Of a stretch of DNA of 64,000 bases, positions 1 through 10,017 are shown piece after piece. Under the pieces are notes generated by a model. That model was not told the origin of the DNA, did not search any database, and worked only from the letters and a program-made list of their open reading frames with translations. Source of the stretch: Leptotrichia sp. HSP-342 (GTDB lineage: Bacteria > Fusobacteriota > Fusobacteriia > Fusobacteriales > Leptotrichiaceae). Numbering within the stretch: position 1 is the stretch's first letter; every line of letters begins with the position of its first letter. Both the position numbers and the translations under genes were made by a program. Location: positions 1,488,001 through 1,552,000 of the forward strand of contig NZ_CP165646.1 of assembly GCF_041199995.1 (NCBI RefSeq), written 5' to 3'.

Positions 1-50
1 GGAGTTTATTTTCTTTTTTTGATATTTTTATTCTTTATTTATGTTTTATT

Positions 51-2240
51 CTATAAATTGTTTTTCTTAATCTCATATTCATTCATCAAATCAATAATAT
101 GAGCATTTTCAGCTTTATCATTATCAAGTTCAGTAAGCCATTCAATAAACTCCTGCTCGTCCTTATATCTTCCAGCAAGTTTTGCTCTATTGAAATCTTT
201 TCTATAAAATTCCAGAATTCCACGCCGTTTTTTCCAAAGACTATAGTGCTTTGCCTTGTATTTAAACATAAGTCCATTTTCAGCACAAAATACAATACCT
301 TCAGCATTTTCAAAATTATCATAATTTTCCATCAAGTCAATTATTTCGTCAAAGTTATTGCATTTTTTGATTTCCTTTTTCATTTTAATAACATCATCAT
401 CAAAATTTATCTCTTTTAAAAATCTTTTACTAAAATTGTTATCCACATGTACACCATTTATAAACAAGCTATTATCAATAACATCTAAGATAAAAAGATG
501 TTCCTTTCCAAAATAATCAACTATATGTCTGTCTTCATTTGAAACCACTTCAAACACTATAGAAACATCATTTTCACTGCAAATTCTAAAAATTTCATCT
601 TTCATCTTTTCACTTGCTTTTTCAAAAAGAGTTTCAAAATATTTGACGTGTGTTCCATTTGTTACACTTTTTGTTGCAAATACAAATTTTTCATCAATAA
701 CTGAAAGTATTCCTAAAAATCCGTTGTATTTTTCGTAGGCTGTAACTGGGTAAACTATGTTGTTTTCAAGATATTCTCTCGTAGAATATTTATTTTCGCC
801 GTAATTAAAAAATTTGTTATAGCTTCTTATTTTCACTTTTCCAGTTTCTGCATCTACAAAAAGTCCACGTGCCTTAATTGTCGAGTCATTCCACAATTTT
901 TTCCGAAACACGTTTCTTCCAAAATTTAATGAATACAAGTTAGGTTTTGTCTTTTTAACGCTAATCAGTTTACTTACAATCAATTTATTCACATCTTCGT
1001 CTGCTGTCAAATTTATCTGCTTGTTTTCTTTTGCCTTTTCCAGTTCGTGTTGCAAATAATCTCTATCGTAAACTGTATTTATAATAGATTTTTGCAAAAT
1101 TTCATCAGGCATTACATCCAAATATTTCAGCTCTCCACCATACTCAACTTCTCCTTCCAGACAAATTGAATGTTCAGTCGAATTTACACCTCTATGCCCA
1201 TGAACCTGCACAAAATCCTGACATTTTCCCTTCAAATAATTTTCCTCATAAAGTTCTCCAATTTCGGTTTCAAAGCTTCCAACACCGTTTATCATTTCGT
1301 TAGTCGACACAAGTGCCAAATTCGGCACAAAAGACAGGCCTGCATGTGTACAAAGAATTTTATGATTGTAAAATTTAAAAGCATAACATTGTCTTAACTT
1401 TTTATAAAATTTTCTAATTTCTCTTTTAAAATTGTCAATATTTTCTTCATCTTCTAAAATCGCTGGCAAAGTTTCATTTAGGAATTGTTTTGAATTAATT
1501 TTAAAGTCATTGGCAAAATTTTCGAGATGAATTTCGTGATTTCCTTCAATCATTATAACATTTTCCTTTTTATATAAATCCAGCATTAACAAAAGTGTCT
1601 GTTTATGCTCAATTCCCCTGTCCAAAAAATCTCCTAAAAATACATACAAGGTATTTTTGTCAAAATCCTTCACAATTTCAGAAATCGCTGTAAAACAAGA
1701 ATGAATATCCCCAATTATTCGGACTTTATCATATTTTCCTGTCACATCGGCAATACAAAAATTTATAATTTCATTTATATCAAATATTCTCTTAAAACTT
1801 CCCGAAATCTTTTCATTCTGAATATTTCTAAACATTCTGCTTATAACATTTTCGTCAACCTGCTTATAGCTTTCTCTCTTTTTATTATTTTCAATACACT
1901 CTTCAAGTGGCGTATCCAACTGATAATAATAAATTGTATATTTATACTTATCCGCAAGATTCTTATAAGAATTCATCGCTCTTTTTGTAGTATGTGTCGC
2001 ATCAACAACGGTAAATTCCCCACTTTTCATTCTTTCTTCCAGACAGTTAAAAAGCATTTCCCAAGCCAACCTGTCATTTTTCTGCGAAATCTCAAAATCT
2101 CCAAATTTTGTTAATTTCGGATTAGAAAGTAGAAGCCTGAATTTATCTGCTTCTAGAGTATATGGCTCCAAATTATTTTCTTTAACAAAAGTGCTTTTCC
2201 CACTTCCAACTGTTCCCCGTAACAATAATAACGTTCTCAT
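51..2240 (-). CDS. Polynucleotide kinase-phosphatase with C-terminal RNA ligase domain (Pnkp-like)
   Basis: This 729-residue protein appears to be a three-domain RNA-repair enzyme that heals and seals broken RNA ends. The N-terminus has a P-loop kinase (GTVGSGKS, residues 9-16). The middle is a calcineurin-type phosphoesterase, with GDIH near 177, GDFLDRG near 203, GNHE near 233 and a GHR motif near 348. The C-terminal third has nucleotidyltransferase motifs: KYNG near 504 with the presumed adenylated Lys504, a later FEVV, EGIVF, and a final FKYKAKHY. The NKFFNYGE segment near 475 resembles T4 Rnl1-like ligases. The bacterial Pnkp family is usually paired with the Hen1 methyltransferase; none is visible here, though the downstream side is cut by the window edge. 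The ATG follows a modest ribosome site. The domain order is clear; the substrate is inferred. Confidence 0.85.
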   Translation of the reverse strand: MRTLLLLRGTVGSGKSTFVKENNLEPYTLEADKFRLLLSNPKLTKFGDFEISQKNDRLAWEMLFNCLEERMKSGEFTVVDATHTTKRAMNSYKNLADKYKYTIYYYQLDTPLEECIENNKKRESYKQVDENVISRMFRNIQNEKISGSFKRIFDINEIINFCIADVTGKYDKVRIIGDIHSCFTAISEIVKDFDKNTLYVFLGDFLDRGIEHKQTLLLMLDLYKKENVIMIEGNHEIHLENFANDFKINSKQFLNETLPAILEDEENIDNFKREIRKFYKKLRQCYAFKFYNHKILCTHAGLSFVPNLALVSTNEMINGVGSFETEIGELYEENYLKGKCQDFVQVHGHRGVNSTEHSICLEGEVEYGGELKYLDVMPDEILQKSIINTVYDRDYLQHELEKAKENKQINLTADEDVNKLIVSKLISVKKTKPNLYSLNFGRNVFRKKLWNDSTIKARGLFVDAETGKVKIRSYNKFFNYGENKYSTREYLENNIVYPVTAYEKYNGFLGILSVIDEKFVFATKSVTNGTHVKYFETLFEKASEKMKDEIFRICSENDVSIVFEVVSNEDRHIVDYFGKEHLFILDVIDNSLFINGVHVDNNFSKRFLKEINFDDDVIKMKKEIKKCNNFDEIIDLMENYDNFENAEGIVFCAENGLMFKYKAKHYSLWKKRRGILEFYRKDFNRAKLAGRYKDEQEFIEWLTELDNDKAENAHIIDLMNEYEIKKNNL

Positions 2241-2363
2241 TCTTCTTCACTCCCTTCAAAATTCTATTTAAATAAATATACTATAATTTTACTATATTTT
2301 AATTATAAGTCAAATAAAAATTAGACTAATATTTCAAAACACGAATTTATTTCCTCTATTTAT

Positions 2364-2392
2364 TTGAAATTCTAAGAAAAATAGGTTAAAAT
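2364..2392 (+). promoter_or_regulatory. Sigma70-type promoter for the HAD gene
   Basis: TTGAAA (2364-2369) and TAAAAT (2387-2392) are separated by 17 bp. The predicted start lies about 40 bp upstream of the HAD hydrolase ribosome site. It is the only good promoter seen in this divergent intergenic region. Confidence 0.6.
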
Positions 2393-2437
2393 ATAACAAT
2401 AATAAAAAATATTGAAACTAAATAAGGGGGAATGCGG

Positions 2438-3166
2438 ATGAATAAAAATGTAGCGGCATTTTTTGACATAGATGGAACAATTTATAGAGATTCTTTACTA
2501 ATTGAGCATTTTAAGATGCTTGTGCAGTATGAATATATTGATATGATGACTTGGGAAGGGAAAGTTAAAGAAAAATTTTCCAAATGGGAAAATAGAACTG
2601 GAGATTATGACGATTATCTAGATGAACTTGTGCAGACTTATATGGAAGCTCTAAAGAATTTTAGCAAGGAGGATATGGATTTTATTGCTAAAAGGGTAAT
2701 GGAGCTGAAAGGCGACAAGGTTTATCGTTACACACGTGAAAGATTAAAGTACCACAAAGAAAGAAATCATAAAGTTATAATTATTTCTGGGAGCCCAGAC
2801 TTTCTTGTAAGCAAGATGGCTGAAAGATACGGAGTTAAAGATTATAAGGCTTCTATTTATGAAGTTAATGAAAATGGTATTTTTACAGGAAAAGTAACTC
2901 CAATGTGGGATGCCAGAAGTAAACAAAAAGCAATAGCAGATTTTTGTAAAATGTACGAAATAGATTTGACAAAATCATATGCTTACGGAGATACAACAGG
3001 TGATCTGACAATGTTTAAAAAGGTAGGAAACGCCATTGCTATAAATCCTGCTAAAAAATTACTTCAAAAAATAAAAAGAGATAAAGAATTGAAGGAAAAA
3101 GTAATGATAGTTGTAGAAAGAAAAGATGTTATTTATAAATTAAAAGCAGATGTGGATATTATATAA
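2438..3166 (+). CDS. HAD-superfamily hydrolase, SerB-like subfamily IB phosphatase
   Basis: This is a cytosolic Mg2+-dependent phosphatase of the haloacid dehalogenase superfamily. Motif I is DIDGT near the N-terminus (nucleophile and acid/base aspartates), motif II is the Ser of IIISGSP, and motif III is YGDTTGDLTMF. The helical cap between motifs I and II fits subfamily IB, which includes phosphoserine phosphatases; the substrate here is unknown. Two in-frame ATGs exist. The first (2432) starts one base after the GGGGG ribosome site, and the second (2438) sits seven bases away, so I use 2438 (242 residues). It is followed at about 100 bp by a dehydrogenase gene on the same strand. Confidence 0.85.
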   Translation: MNKNVAAFFDIDGTIYRDSLLIEHFKMLVQYEYIDMMTWEGKVKEKFSKWENRTGDYDDYLDELVQTYMEALKNFSKEDMDFIAKRVMELKGDKVYRYTRERLKYHKERNHKVIIISGSPDFLVSKMAERYGVKDYKASIYEVNENGIFTGKVTPMWDARSKQKAIADFCKMYEIDLTKSYAYGDTTGDLTMFKKVGNAIAINPAKKLLQKIKRDKELKEKVMIVVERKDVIYKLKADVDII

Positions 3167-3269
3167 ATTGACATTAAACGAATATATTTTTCAAACCAAA
3201 AATATAATTTGATAAAATAACTTTTTATAAATATGCAAAAATTAAATTAACTAAAGAGAGATGATAATT

Positions 3270-4250
3270 ATGGATAAAAATTTAAAGATAGTTTATTTAG
3301 ACAGAATTACGGCAGGCCCTATTGATTTGAAAGAAAAATTTTCTAAATACGGCAAATACATTGAGTATGAGGATACTAATTCTAGCGAAATTGACGAAAG
3401 AATAAAGGATGTGGATGTTGTAATAACGACCCGGATAAAATTGGGGAAAAAGCAATTTGAGAAGGCTGAAAAACTTAAATTGATACTTATTACAGCGACA
3501 GGATTTAACCATATTGATGTGAAAAGTGCAAATGAGTTTGGGATAAAAGTAGCGAATGTTTCGGGGTATTCGACTAATTCTGTGGCACAGCTTGCAATTA
3601 CTTTTTTATTGAATGAATTGACACCTGTTAATAGATATTTTGAGGAAGTTAAAGAAGGAAAATGGATGAATATTGTTGTTCCTGAATATCAGAAATATCC
3701 GATAGATGATGCGACTGGGAAGATTTTGGGAATTGTGGGATTTGGAAATATTGGTAAAAGAGTTGGAAAGATTGCTGAAATGCTTGGAATGAAAGTTATA
3801 GTTGCTAAAAATACTGGAAAAGAATATGGCAAAAGTGAAACTGCAATTGGAGAAGATGGAATTTTACGGTATGAATTGGACGAAGTGCTGGAAAAATGTG
3901 ATATTTTAACGCTTCATGTCCCGCTGACTGATTCAACACGAAATCTTATAAATCTTGAAAAAATGAAAAAAATGAAGAAAAGTGCGGTAATTTTGAATCT
4001 TGCAAGAGGACCCATAATAAATCAGGAAGATTTGTATTTTGCACTAAAAAATAAAATAATAAAATCAGCAGCTGTTGATGTTACAAGTGTTGAGCCAATT
4101 GAAAAAAATTCTAAATTATTTGAGCTAGATAATATTTTAATTACACCGCATATTGCTTGGAAATCTGAAAAAAGCATGATAAAGCTGATGGACGATGTTG
4201 AGAAAAATTTAAAACTGTTTCTTGAAGGAAAGCTGGAAGGCTTAAAATAG
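3270..4250 (+). CDS. D-isomer-specific 2-hydroxyacid dehydrogenase, NAD-binding
   Basis: This is a cytosolic NAD(P)-dependent oxidoreductase that should interconvert a 2-keto acid and a D-2-hydroxy acid. The Rossmann motif GFGNIGKRVG is central, followed by NLARGPIINQEDL, and the C-terminus has SVEP and TPHIAW, which carry the usual catalytic Glu and His. Length (326 residues) is normal for glycerate/hydroxypyruvate or lactate dehydrogenase members; the substrate cannot be chosen from sequence. The first ATG (3261) touches the AAAGAGAG ribosome site. The ATG at 3270 has nine-base spacing and is preferred. Confidence 0.85.
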   Translation: MDKNLKIVYLDRITAGPIDLKEKFSKYGKYIEYEDTNSSEIDERIKDVDVVITTRIKLGKKQFEKAEKLKLILITATGFNHIDVKSANEFGIKVANVSGYSTNSVAQLAITFLLNELTPVNRYFEEVKEGKWMNIVVPEYQKYPIDDATGKILGIVGFGNIGKRVGKIAEMLGMKVIVAKNTGKEYGKSETAIGEDGILRYELDEVLEKCDILTLHVPLTDSTRNLINLEKMKKMKKSAVILNLARGPIINQEDLYFALKNKIIKSAAVDVTSVEPIEKNSKLFELDNILITPHIAWKSEKSMIKLMDDVEKNLKLFLEGKLEGLK

Positions 4251-4357
4251 GGAAATTTTTCAAAAATATTACAAAAAATTCTGTACTAAACTAATACTTT
4301 TCAGAAATGTTTTTTACAGAAAAATTTTACTAGAAATATGAAAGAGGTGAAAGATAA

Positions 4358-5002
4358 ATGTTAATAAATAATTTTAGCGGGATAAAACTTGAGTTTGATG
4401 GACTTTATTATGGAGGAAATTATGAAATTGAAATTTTTCCTGATGGAAGATTTTATTATTCATATATTGAAAATACTTCAGTTGAGCTAAAAAAAGGTTC
4501 TTTCCAGATCAATCAGAAGGAAATTATGATTTTTGAAGAAATGATGGATTATTTTGAACTTTTGAAAAATCAAAGTAATTATATGATAAATGAGTTTAAT
4601 TTCGGGAATGGAGTGCTTGTTATTCAGAAAAATAATGGACGTGAGGAAAAAATTAGGCTTGGCAAGGAAATGATGTTTGAATATGCCAAAACATTAATTG
4701 ATAAATATACAAAAAAATCAAAAAGGCTCTTTTTACTGGATACTTATTTGGAAGGAGCTAAATATATCAGAAATTTTGCAATTAAAATTAAAGATGAAGT
4801 TCAATTGGATTTATTTCGTGAATTTAACGGCATTTCGTTAAATGCAGTCGCCATGTATAATTCCAAAAAGGAAAAAGTTGGATATTTGCCGAAAAACCAA
4901 AGTGAAATTATTGCAAGAATGATTGATGCTGGGAAAAAGTTTATTGCAGTACCGATTCCTTATGATGAGGAGATAGCTCTTAAAATTTATCTTGTAGATT
5001 AA
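4358..5002 (+). CDS. HIRAN-like domain protein
   Basis: This 214-residue protein has an unrecognised N-terminal half rich in aromatic residues. Its C-terminal segment (about 130-210) resembles the HIRAN fold: a conserved N-x-N/S-A-V-A pattern seen here as NAVAMYN, followed by KVGYLPKNQSEIIARMIDAG. HIRAN domains bind DNA ends or 3'-OH single-stranded DNA, and stand-alone copies occur in bacteria with unknown roles. A ribosome site (AGAGGTG) sits ten bases before the ATG. There is no signal peptide, so it is probably cytosolic. The HIRAN assignment rests on motif memory only. Confidence 0.6.
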   Translation: MLINNFSGIKLEFDGLYYGGNYEIEIFPDGRFYYSYIENTSVELKKGSFQINQKEIMIFEEMMDYFELLKNQSNYMINEFNFGNGVLVIQKNNGREEKIRLGKEMMFEYAKTLIDKYTKKSKRLFLLDTYLEGAKYIRNFAIKIKDEVQLDLFREFNGISLNAVAMYNSKKEKVGYLPKNQSEIIARMIDAGKKFIAVPIPYDEEIALKIYLVD

Positions 5003-5027
5003 TTAATAAAAAATTAAAAAATAATAT

Positions 5028-5056
5028 TGACAAATGAATGTTTTTGATGTAAAATA
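5028..5056 (+). promoter_or_regulatory. Strong sigma70-type promoter for the 5137 gene
   Basis: TTGACA (5028-5033), 17-bp spacer, TAAAAT (5051-5056). The -35 box matches consensus and the gene starts about 75 bp downstream, giving a short AT-rich leader. Confidence 0.75.
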
Positions 5057-5136
5057 ATAGTAGATAATTAAAATTAAATTAATTTAAAAAATAGTACTAT
5101 TATTTAATTGTCAAAAATAAAACAGGGGGAATAATT

Positions 5137-5574
5137 ATGGGATTCAGATTGAGTGTAAAAGGTCAGGAAAACGAAATTTTACTTGATAAGGAAAGTATAC
5201 TGGATGTAAAATACATTTCTGAAACGCCCGATGACTCTAATGCAAGAGCAACGGACTTGGGAGTAATCTTGGAAATTCGTGGAAAAATACTGGCAGCGGC
5301 AAATGGCGATACAGAAGACGACACAAGAAAAGTAGCACAATGGTCATTAGTACCATCAGAAGCAAGCGATGCCTACAGACAAGCCAGTCTTGAAATAATT
5401 TCAGCAGGACAGATGGTAAGAAAAATCGACATGACAAACGTATTTGTAGTTGATTATATTGAAGAATATGGAAATCAGGCTGGAACTGGAACTTTTTCAC
5501 TAAAAATAAAACAGAAGAAGGAAAAAGTGAAAGAAGTGGCAATTGAAGGTGGATATGCAACACAGGAAGCCTAA
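5137..5574 (+). CDS. Conserved hypothetical protein, beta-rich, 145 residues
   Basis: I do not recognise this protein with confidence. It is a small soluble protein with no signal peptide, predicted mostly beta with one helix around SEASDAYRQASLEI. The motif FVVDYIEEYGNQAGTGTFSLKIKQKK near the end has the alternating pattern of a beta-barrel. This reminds me of phage tail-tube/Hcp-like proteins, but no other tail or secretion gene is nearby, so I treat that as a guess. It has its own near-consensus promoter, an AGGGGG ribosome site and a terminator, so it is a single-gene unit that may be well expressed. Confidence 0.6.
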   Translation: MGFRLSVKGQENEILLDKESILDVKYISETPDDSNARATDLGVILEIRGKILAAANGDTEDDTRKVAQWSLVPSEASDAYRQASLEIISAGQMVRKIDMTNVFVVDYIEEYGNQAGTGTFSLKIKQKKEKVKEVAIEGGYATQEA

Positions 5575-5667
5575 TTTTATAGATTAGAATTTTAGAAATT
5601 TTAAAACATAACAGAAATATAAAAACATTTTTGAACTTTGGAAAATTTTTGTAAGTAAATTATATTA

Positions 5668-5713
5668 AAAATAATCTCTTTTCCTAGAAAATACTAAGAT
5701 AGAGATTATTTTT
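5668..5713. terminator. Bidirectional Rho-independent terminator
   Basis: AAATAATCTCT (from 5668) pairs with AGAGATTATT (5701-5710) and continues into a T run; an A run flanks the other side. It lies between convergent genes and can serve both. Confidence 0.75.
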
Positions 5714-5722
5714 TATTTATAT

Positions 5723-6547
5723 TCAAATTTTATTAAGAGCATACTTTCTAATTGCTTTTGCCACTCCATCGTTCATATTGCTGTCAGTCCTGTATTTGGC
5801 TGCTTTTGCTGCAAGTTCTGTTGCATTTTCCATTGCAACACTATAATTGGCATATTCAAACATTTCAATGTCATTATTTCCATCACCAATTGCCATTACT
5901 TCTTCCTGCTTTATTCCTAACTTATCTGCAAGTTTTTTTAACCCTGTTCCTTTATTGTTCCCTTTTGGCAGTATTTCATACACATATGGCTGGCTTAGTA
6001 CCTCGCTATATTTATCTTTTAGTATATTTTCATATTTTTTATGGAAACTTTCCATTTCTTCAGGATTTCCGATATACATTGCCTTAATTATCTTGTATTT
6101 TCCACTTTTCGCCTCTTCAAGACTTATTTCTGTAATGTCTGAAAAAACAAATTTTGCATCTATAACAAGTTCATCTGTAGGTTTTCTACCTATGTTGAAA
6201 TAATGTGTATCATCAACCAAAGTAAAGTTTATATCATGTTCTTCAGAAAATTTATACAAGTAATCAATATCATCAGATGTAATCTCTACCCAATCAATCA
6301 ACTCCCAGTTTTTCGTCTTGTGAATCGAACATCCATTATTTAAAATTACATATCCTTCCATATCAAGTTCATGAAGTCCAAGTTCCTTATAAAATGGCAA
6401 AATACCATACAAAGGCCTTCCTGTACAGAGCACAATTTTTATTCCAGCTTCTATTGCATCGTGAATCGCCTCCTTCTGTGCCTTGTCAATATGTTTATTC
6501 TCATTCAATAAAGTTCCATCCATATCAATTGCAATTAGTTTTACCAT
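5723..6547 (-). CDS. Cof-type HAD-IIB sugar-phosphate phosphatase
   Basis: This 274-residue protein is a HAD hydrolase with a type IIB cap, like YidA and other Cof proteins that dephosphorylate sugar phosphates or small metabolites. Motif I is AIDMDGTLLN, motif II is VLCTGRP, and motif III is the late AIGDGNNDIEMFEYANYSVAMENA signature typical of the Cof family. Length is normal. The ribosome site AAAGGATGG lies just upstream of the ATG. It is a single gene, convergent with the 5137 gene. The exact substrate is unknown. Confidence 0.9.
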   Translation of the reverse strand: MVKLIAIDMDGTLLNENKHIDKAQKEAIHDAIEAGIKIVLCTGRPLYGILPFYKELGLHELDMEGYVILNNGCSIHKTKNWELIDWVEITSDDIDYLYKFSEEHDINFTLVDDTHYFNIGRKPTDELVIDAKFVFSDITEISLEEAKSGKYKIIKAMYIGNPEEMESFHKKYENILKDKYSEVLSQPYVYEILPKGNNKGTGLKKLADKLGIKQEEVMAIGDGNNDIEMFEYANYSVAMENATELAAKAAKYRTDSNMNDGVAKAIRKYALNKI

Positions 6548-6719
6548 GTTTCCATCCTTTCTTTCATATATCTTATATTTTTTTAGAATCAGACAAAATA
6601 ATGTAGCTTTTTAGCCCTTTTTCAGTGCAATTTTATTATACTAGTATACATTAATTTAAATAAATATTCAACAATTATATAAAAAAATACTATTTGAAAA
6701 TACAAGTACAGTTTTTTAA

Positions 6720-6748
6720 TAGACAAAAATCGTAATAAATGGTATAAT
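6720..6748 (+). promoter_or_regulatory. Promoter upstream of the 6788 gene and secA
   Basis: TAGACA (6720-6725), 17-bp spacer, TATAAT (6743-6748, consensus). It could drive both the small secreted protein and secA. Confidence 0.65.
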
Positions 6749-6787
6749 AAACGGAGTTTTAACAACTTTAAATAATAAATTTTAGGA

Positions 6788-7186
6788 GTGAGAAAAATAA
6801 TTATAAATAAAAGAAAAAGTATTATGCTTGTCATGACTTGTATTATTTTTATGATGACTTATTCAAGTCTGCTTGGAACACCTAGTTTTAGTCATAAATT
6901 AAGTGTCTTTGTGGATGAAAATAATCTAAGCCATGAAGATATAAGAGATTTGATTGTTAAGATTAATCAAATCGAAAGTGCAAGCAACAGACGATTAACA
7001 CAAGAATTGAAAAAAATTGGAAAACGTAAAGAAAAAGAAAATCGTAAGAATAGTACATTTTTTGTTTTTGTAGAAAAACAAAATAATTATTTTTATGATA
7101 ATTTTATTGAAATTTCTAAAAATATTGGAAACAACAGTATATTTCTAATGAAAAAAGATGAAAATAATCTTAGAACAAGAGAATAG
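6788..7186 (+). CDS. Small secreted or membrane-anchored hypothetical protein
   Basis: The reading frame gives 132 residues with a basic N-terminus and a hydrophobic stretch (MLVMTCIIFMMTYSSLLG) that looks like a signal peptide or anchor; the rest is charged and helical. I do not recognise the family. The start is uncertain. The GTG at 6788 overlaps the AGGAG ribosome site itself, and the next ATG is at 6824 (residue 13), too far from that site. In-frame ATA/ATT codons lie at better spacing. It is 59 bp upstream of secA on the same strand and shares its promoter, but any functional link to secretion is only positional. Confidence 0.55.
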   Translation: MRKIIINKRKSIMLVMTCIIFMMTYSSLLGTPSFSHKLSVFVDENNLSHEDIRDLIVKINQIESASNRRLTQELKKIGKRKEKENRKNSTFFVFVEKQNNYFYDNFIEISKNIGNNSIFLMKKDENNLRTRE

Positions 7187-7245
7187 AAACCAAATGTTTC
7201 AAATCTAAATTTTTAATAAAAAATATAAGAAAGGAAAAATAAAAA

Positions 7246-9909
7246 ATGTTAAAAAAAATAGGAGAAAAAATATTTGGTACTTCAGACGAGAGAGAAATAA
7301 AAAAAATGCAAAAGCTAGTTAACAAAATTAATGAAGTGGAACCTCTTTTTCAAAAATTAACAGATGAACAATTACAAAATAAAACTGCTGAATTTAAAAA
7401 AAGGCTTGAAAAAGAAACACTTGACGATATACTCGTAGAAGCATTTGCAACTGTGAGAGAAGCGGCAAACAGGCTAATGGGAATGCGGCACTATGATGTT
7501 CAACTTATCGGTGGAATGATTCTTCACAAAGGAAGCATTGCAGAAATGAAGACAGGAGAAGGAAAAACCCTGATGGCGACACTTCCAATTTATTTAAATG
7601 CGTTAACTGGAAAAGGTGTACATGTTGTAACAGTTAATGACTATCTTGCAAAAAGAGATAGGGATATAATGGCAGGACTTTTTGAGTTTCTAGGGCTTAC
7701 TTCAGGAGTAATTGTAGGAAATATTACACCTGAACAAAGAAAAGATGCTTACAACTGTGATATTACTTACGGAACAAATAATGAATTTGGATTTGACTAT
7801 TTGAGAGACAACATGGTTGGGGAACTGGATGAAAAAGTTCAACGTGGACATAACTATGTAATTGTCGATGAGATTGACTCAATTCTGATTGATGAAGCAA
7901 GAACACCACTTATTATTTCAGGAGCAGCAGAAGAAACAACAGAATGGTACAACACTTTTGCAGAAGTTGCAAAAAAACTTAAAAGAAGTTATAAAACTGA
8001 AGAAATTAAAGACAAGAAAAATACTGTAATTCCAGATGAAGACTGGGAAGATTATGAAGTCGATGAAAAATCCCATACTGTTACAATTACTGATAAGGGA
8101 ATTAAAAATGTTGAAAGAATATTAAAAATTGATAATCTATATTCACCTGAGTATGTAGAACTTACACATTTCCTGACGCAAGCATTGAAAGCAAAGGAAC
8201 TTTTCAAGCTAGATAGAGACTATATAATAAATGATGATAATGAAGTTATCATAGTAGATGAATTTACTGGACGTCTTATGGAAGGAAGACGTTATTCAGA
8301 TGGACTCCATCAAGCCATTGAGGCAAAAGAAAAACTAGAAGTTGCCGGAGAAAATCAGACTCTTGCTACAATTACGTTACAAAATTATTTCAGAATGTAT
8401 GAAAAACTTTCAGGAATGACAGGTACGGCAAAAACTGAAGAAGATGAATTTAAACAAATTTACAACTTAAAAGTTATTGTTGTTCCTACAAACAGACCAG
8501 TTGCTAGAGTTGATCTCGCAGATGTAATTTATATGAACAAGAAGGCCAAATATAAAGCAATCGCAAAAAAAATAGAAGAACTTTATGAAAAAGGTCAGCC
8601 AGTTCTTGTCGGTACAGCTTCAATCCAGCATTCAGAAGAAGTTTCAGCATTACTAAAAAAGGCAAAAATACCGCATGAAATATTAAATGCTAAACATCAT
8701 GAACGTGAAGCTGAAATAATTGCTCAGGCTGGACGTTTCAAAACAGTTACAATTGCAACAAATATGGCTGGACGTGGAACAGATATTAAATTGGGAGGAG
8801 ATGCAGAATCCTTTGCAACAAAAGTAGCTGTAAAAGGAACTCCTGAATATGAAGATGTTTATAAAACATACGTGAGGGAATGTGAAGAGGATAAGAAAAA
8901 AGTTCTTGCTGCTGGAGGATTATTCATTCTTGGAACAGAAAGACACGAAAGTAGACGTATTGACAATCAGTTAAGAGGACGTGCGGGACGTCAAGGAGAT
9001 CCAGGAACATCAGAATTCTACTTATCATTGGATGACGATCTCATGAGATTGTTTGGTGGAGACAGGCTTAAAACAATGATGAAAATGCTAAAAATTGATG
9101 AAGATGAAGAAATTAGACATAAACAAATTAGTAAATCAGTAGAAAATGCTCAAAAACGTATTGAAAGCAGAAACTTTTCATCAAGAAAAAGTCTTATCGA
9201 ATATGATGATGTAAATAATACTCAAAGAGAAGTTGTCTATGAGCAACGTGATGCTATCCTGAAAAATGAGAACCTAAAAGAACTGATAACAAATATGATT
9301 TCAGATACTGTAGATGATATCGTAAATTCTGCCTATGTAGGTGAAGGAAATGGTGAAAAAGACTTTAACCTTCTGTCAGATAAACTTATGGAAACTTTTG
9401 AATATGAAATTTCAGAAGACTTAAAAAACTCAAGTGCAGAAGAAATTTCAAATAAAGTTTATGAAGATTTAGTAAGAATTTATGATGAAAAAGAAGAGGC
9501 AATTGGAGAAGAAGTATTCAGAAGAATTGAAAGATATATCATGCTGGAAGTACTAGACTCCAAGTGGAGACAGCATCTAAAAGATTTAACAGAACTACGT
9601 GAAGGAATACGTCTTCGTTCATACGGTCAAAGAAATCCTATTCACGATTATAAAATTGTAGCTTATGACATTTATAACGAAATGATCGATGCAATAAAGC
9701 GTGAAACGAGTTCGTTCATATTAAAATTAAGAGTGCGAGGCGAAGAAGATACAAGCAACCTTACACATGAAGAAGTTTCAAATGTAAGATATGAACATGA
9801 TGAAAATGATATGATTGGTGATAATATCTCAAACAATCCATCAAACAATAACAGATCTCGTCCACTTTCAAGAAGAGAGAGAAGAGAACTTGAAAGAAGA
9901 AATGTTTAA
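7246..9909 (+). CDS. secA: Protein translocase ATPase SecA
   Basis: This is the motor ATPase that drives preproteins through the SecYEG channel. Walker A is [12 protein letters not shown] (about 101-112), Walker B is VIVDEID, and the second motor half has [15 protein letters not shown] and the arginine-finger region [18 protein letters not shown]. At 887 residues it has all core domains. It ends in a basic tail ([18 protein letters not shown]) and lacks the cysteine-rich Zn-binding motif found at the C-terminus of many SecA proteins, where it contacts SecB and membranes. A SecB-like protein does occur at 50.0 kb but in a different context. The AAGAAAGGA ribosome site is well placed. A terminator follows. 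Confidence 0.98.
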   Translation: MLKKIGEKIFGTSDEREIKKMQKLVNKINEVEPLFQKLTDEQLQNKTAEFKKRLEKETLDDILVEAFATVREAANRLMGMRHYDVQLIGGMILHKGSIAEMKTGEGKTLMATLPIYLNALTGKGVHVVTVNDYLAKRDRDIMAGLFEFLGLTSGVIVGNITPEQRKDAYNCDITYGTNNEFGFDYLRDNMVGELDEKVQRGHNYVIVDEIDSILIDEARTPLIISGAAEETTEWYNTFAEVAKKLKRSYKTEEIKDKKNTVIPDEDWEDYEVDEKSHTVTITDKGIKNVERILKIDNLYSPEYVELTHFLTQALKAKELFKLDRDYIINDDNEVIIVDEFTGRLMEGRRYSDGLHQAIEAKEKLEVAGENQTLATITLQNYFRMYEKLSGMTGTAKTEEDEFKQIYNLKVIVVPTNRPVARVDLADVIYMNKKAKYKAIAKKIEELYEKGQPVLVGTASIQHSEEVSALLKKAKIPHEILNAKHHEREAEIIAQAGRFKTVTIATNMAGRGTDIKLGGDAESFATKVAVKGTPEYEDVYKTYVRECEEDKKKVLAAGGLFILGTERHESRRIDNQLRGRAGRQGDPGTSEFYLSLDDDLMRLFGGDRLKTMMKMLKIDEDEEIRHKQISKSVENAQKRIESRNFSSRKSLIEYDDVNNTQREVVYEQRDAILKNENLKELITNMISDTVDDIVNSAYVGEGNGEKDFNLLSDKLMETFEYEISEDLKNSSAEEISNKVYEDLVRIYDEKEEAIGEEVFRRIERYIMLEVLDSKWRQHLKDLTELREGIRLRSYGQRNPIHDYKIVAYDIYNEMIDAIKRETSSFILKLRVRGEEDTSNLTHEEVSNVRYEHDENDMIGDNISNNPSNNNRSRPLSRRERRELERRNV

Positions 9910-9967
9910 TTTTAAAAAATCAAAAACTTTACCGATTTATATTTTACAATAATAAATAAACATATAA

Positions 9968-9997
9968 AAAGAGTCGCTTAATTGCGACTCAATTTTT
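9968..9997. terminator. Bidirectional terminator between secA and the V-ATPase operon
   Basis: GAGTCGC (9971-9977) and GCGACTC (9984-9990) form a perfect 7-bp stem with a 6-nt loop. It is flanked by A5 on one side and AATTTTTT on the other, so it suits the two convergent units. Confidence 0.9.
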
Positions 9998-10017
9998 TAA
10001 ACAAAATTCTTATAAAT

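Noticed and set aside
5237..5563. Antisense frame with repeated leucines opposite the 5137 gene
   Set aside because: No ribosome site, and composition typical of an antisense shadow of a real gene.
5137..5574. Calling the 145-residue protein an Hcp or phage tail-tube protein
   Set aside because: Only a vague beta pattern supports it; no tail, sheath or baseplate genes are near.
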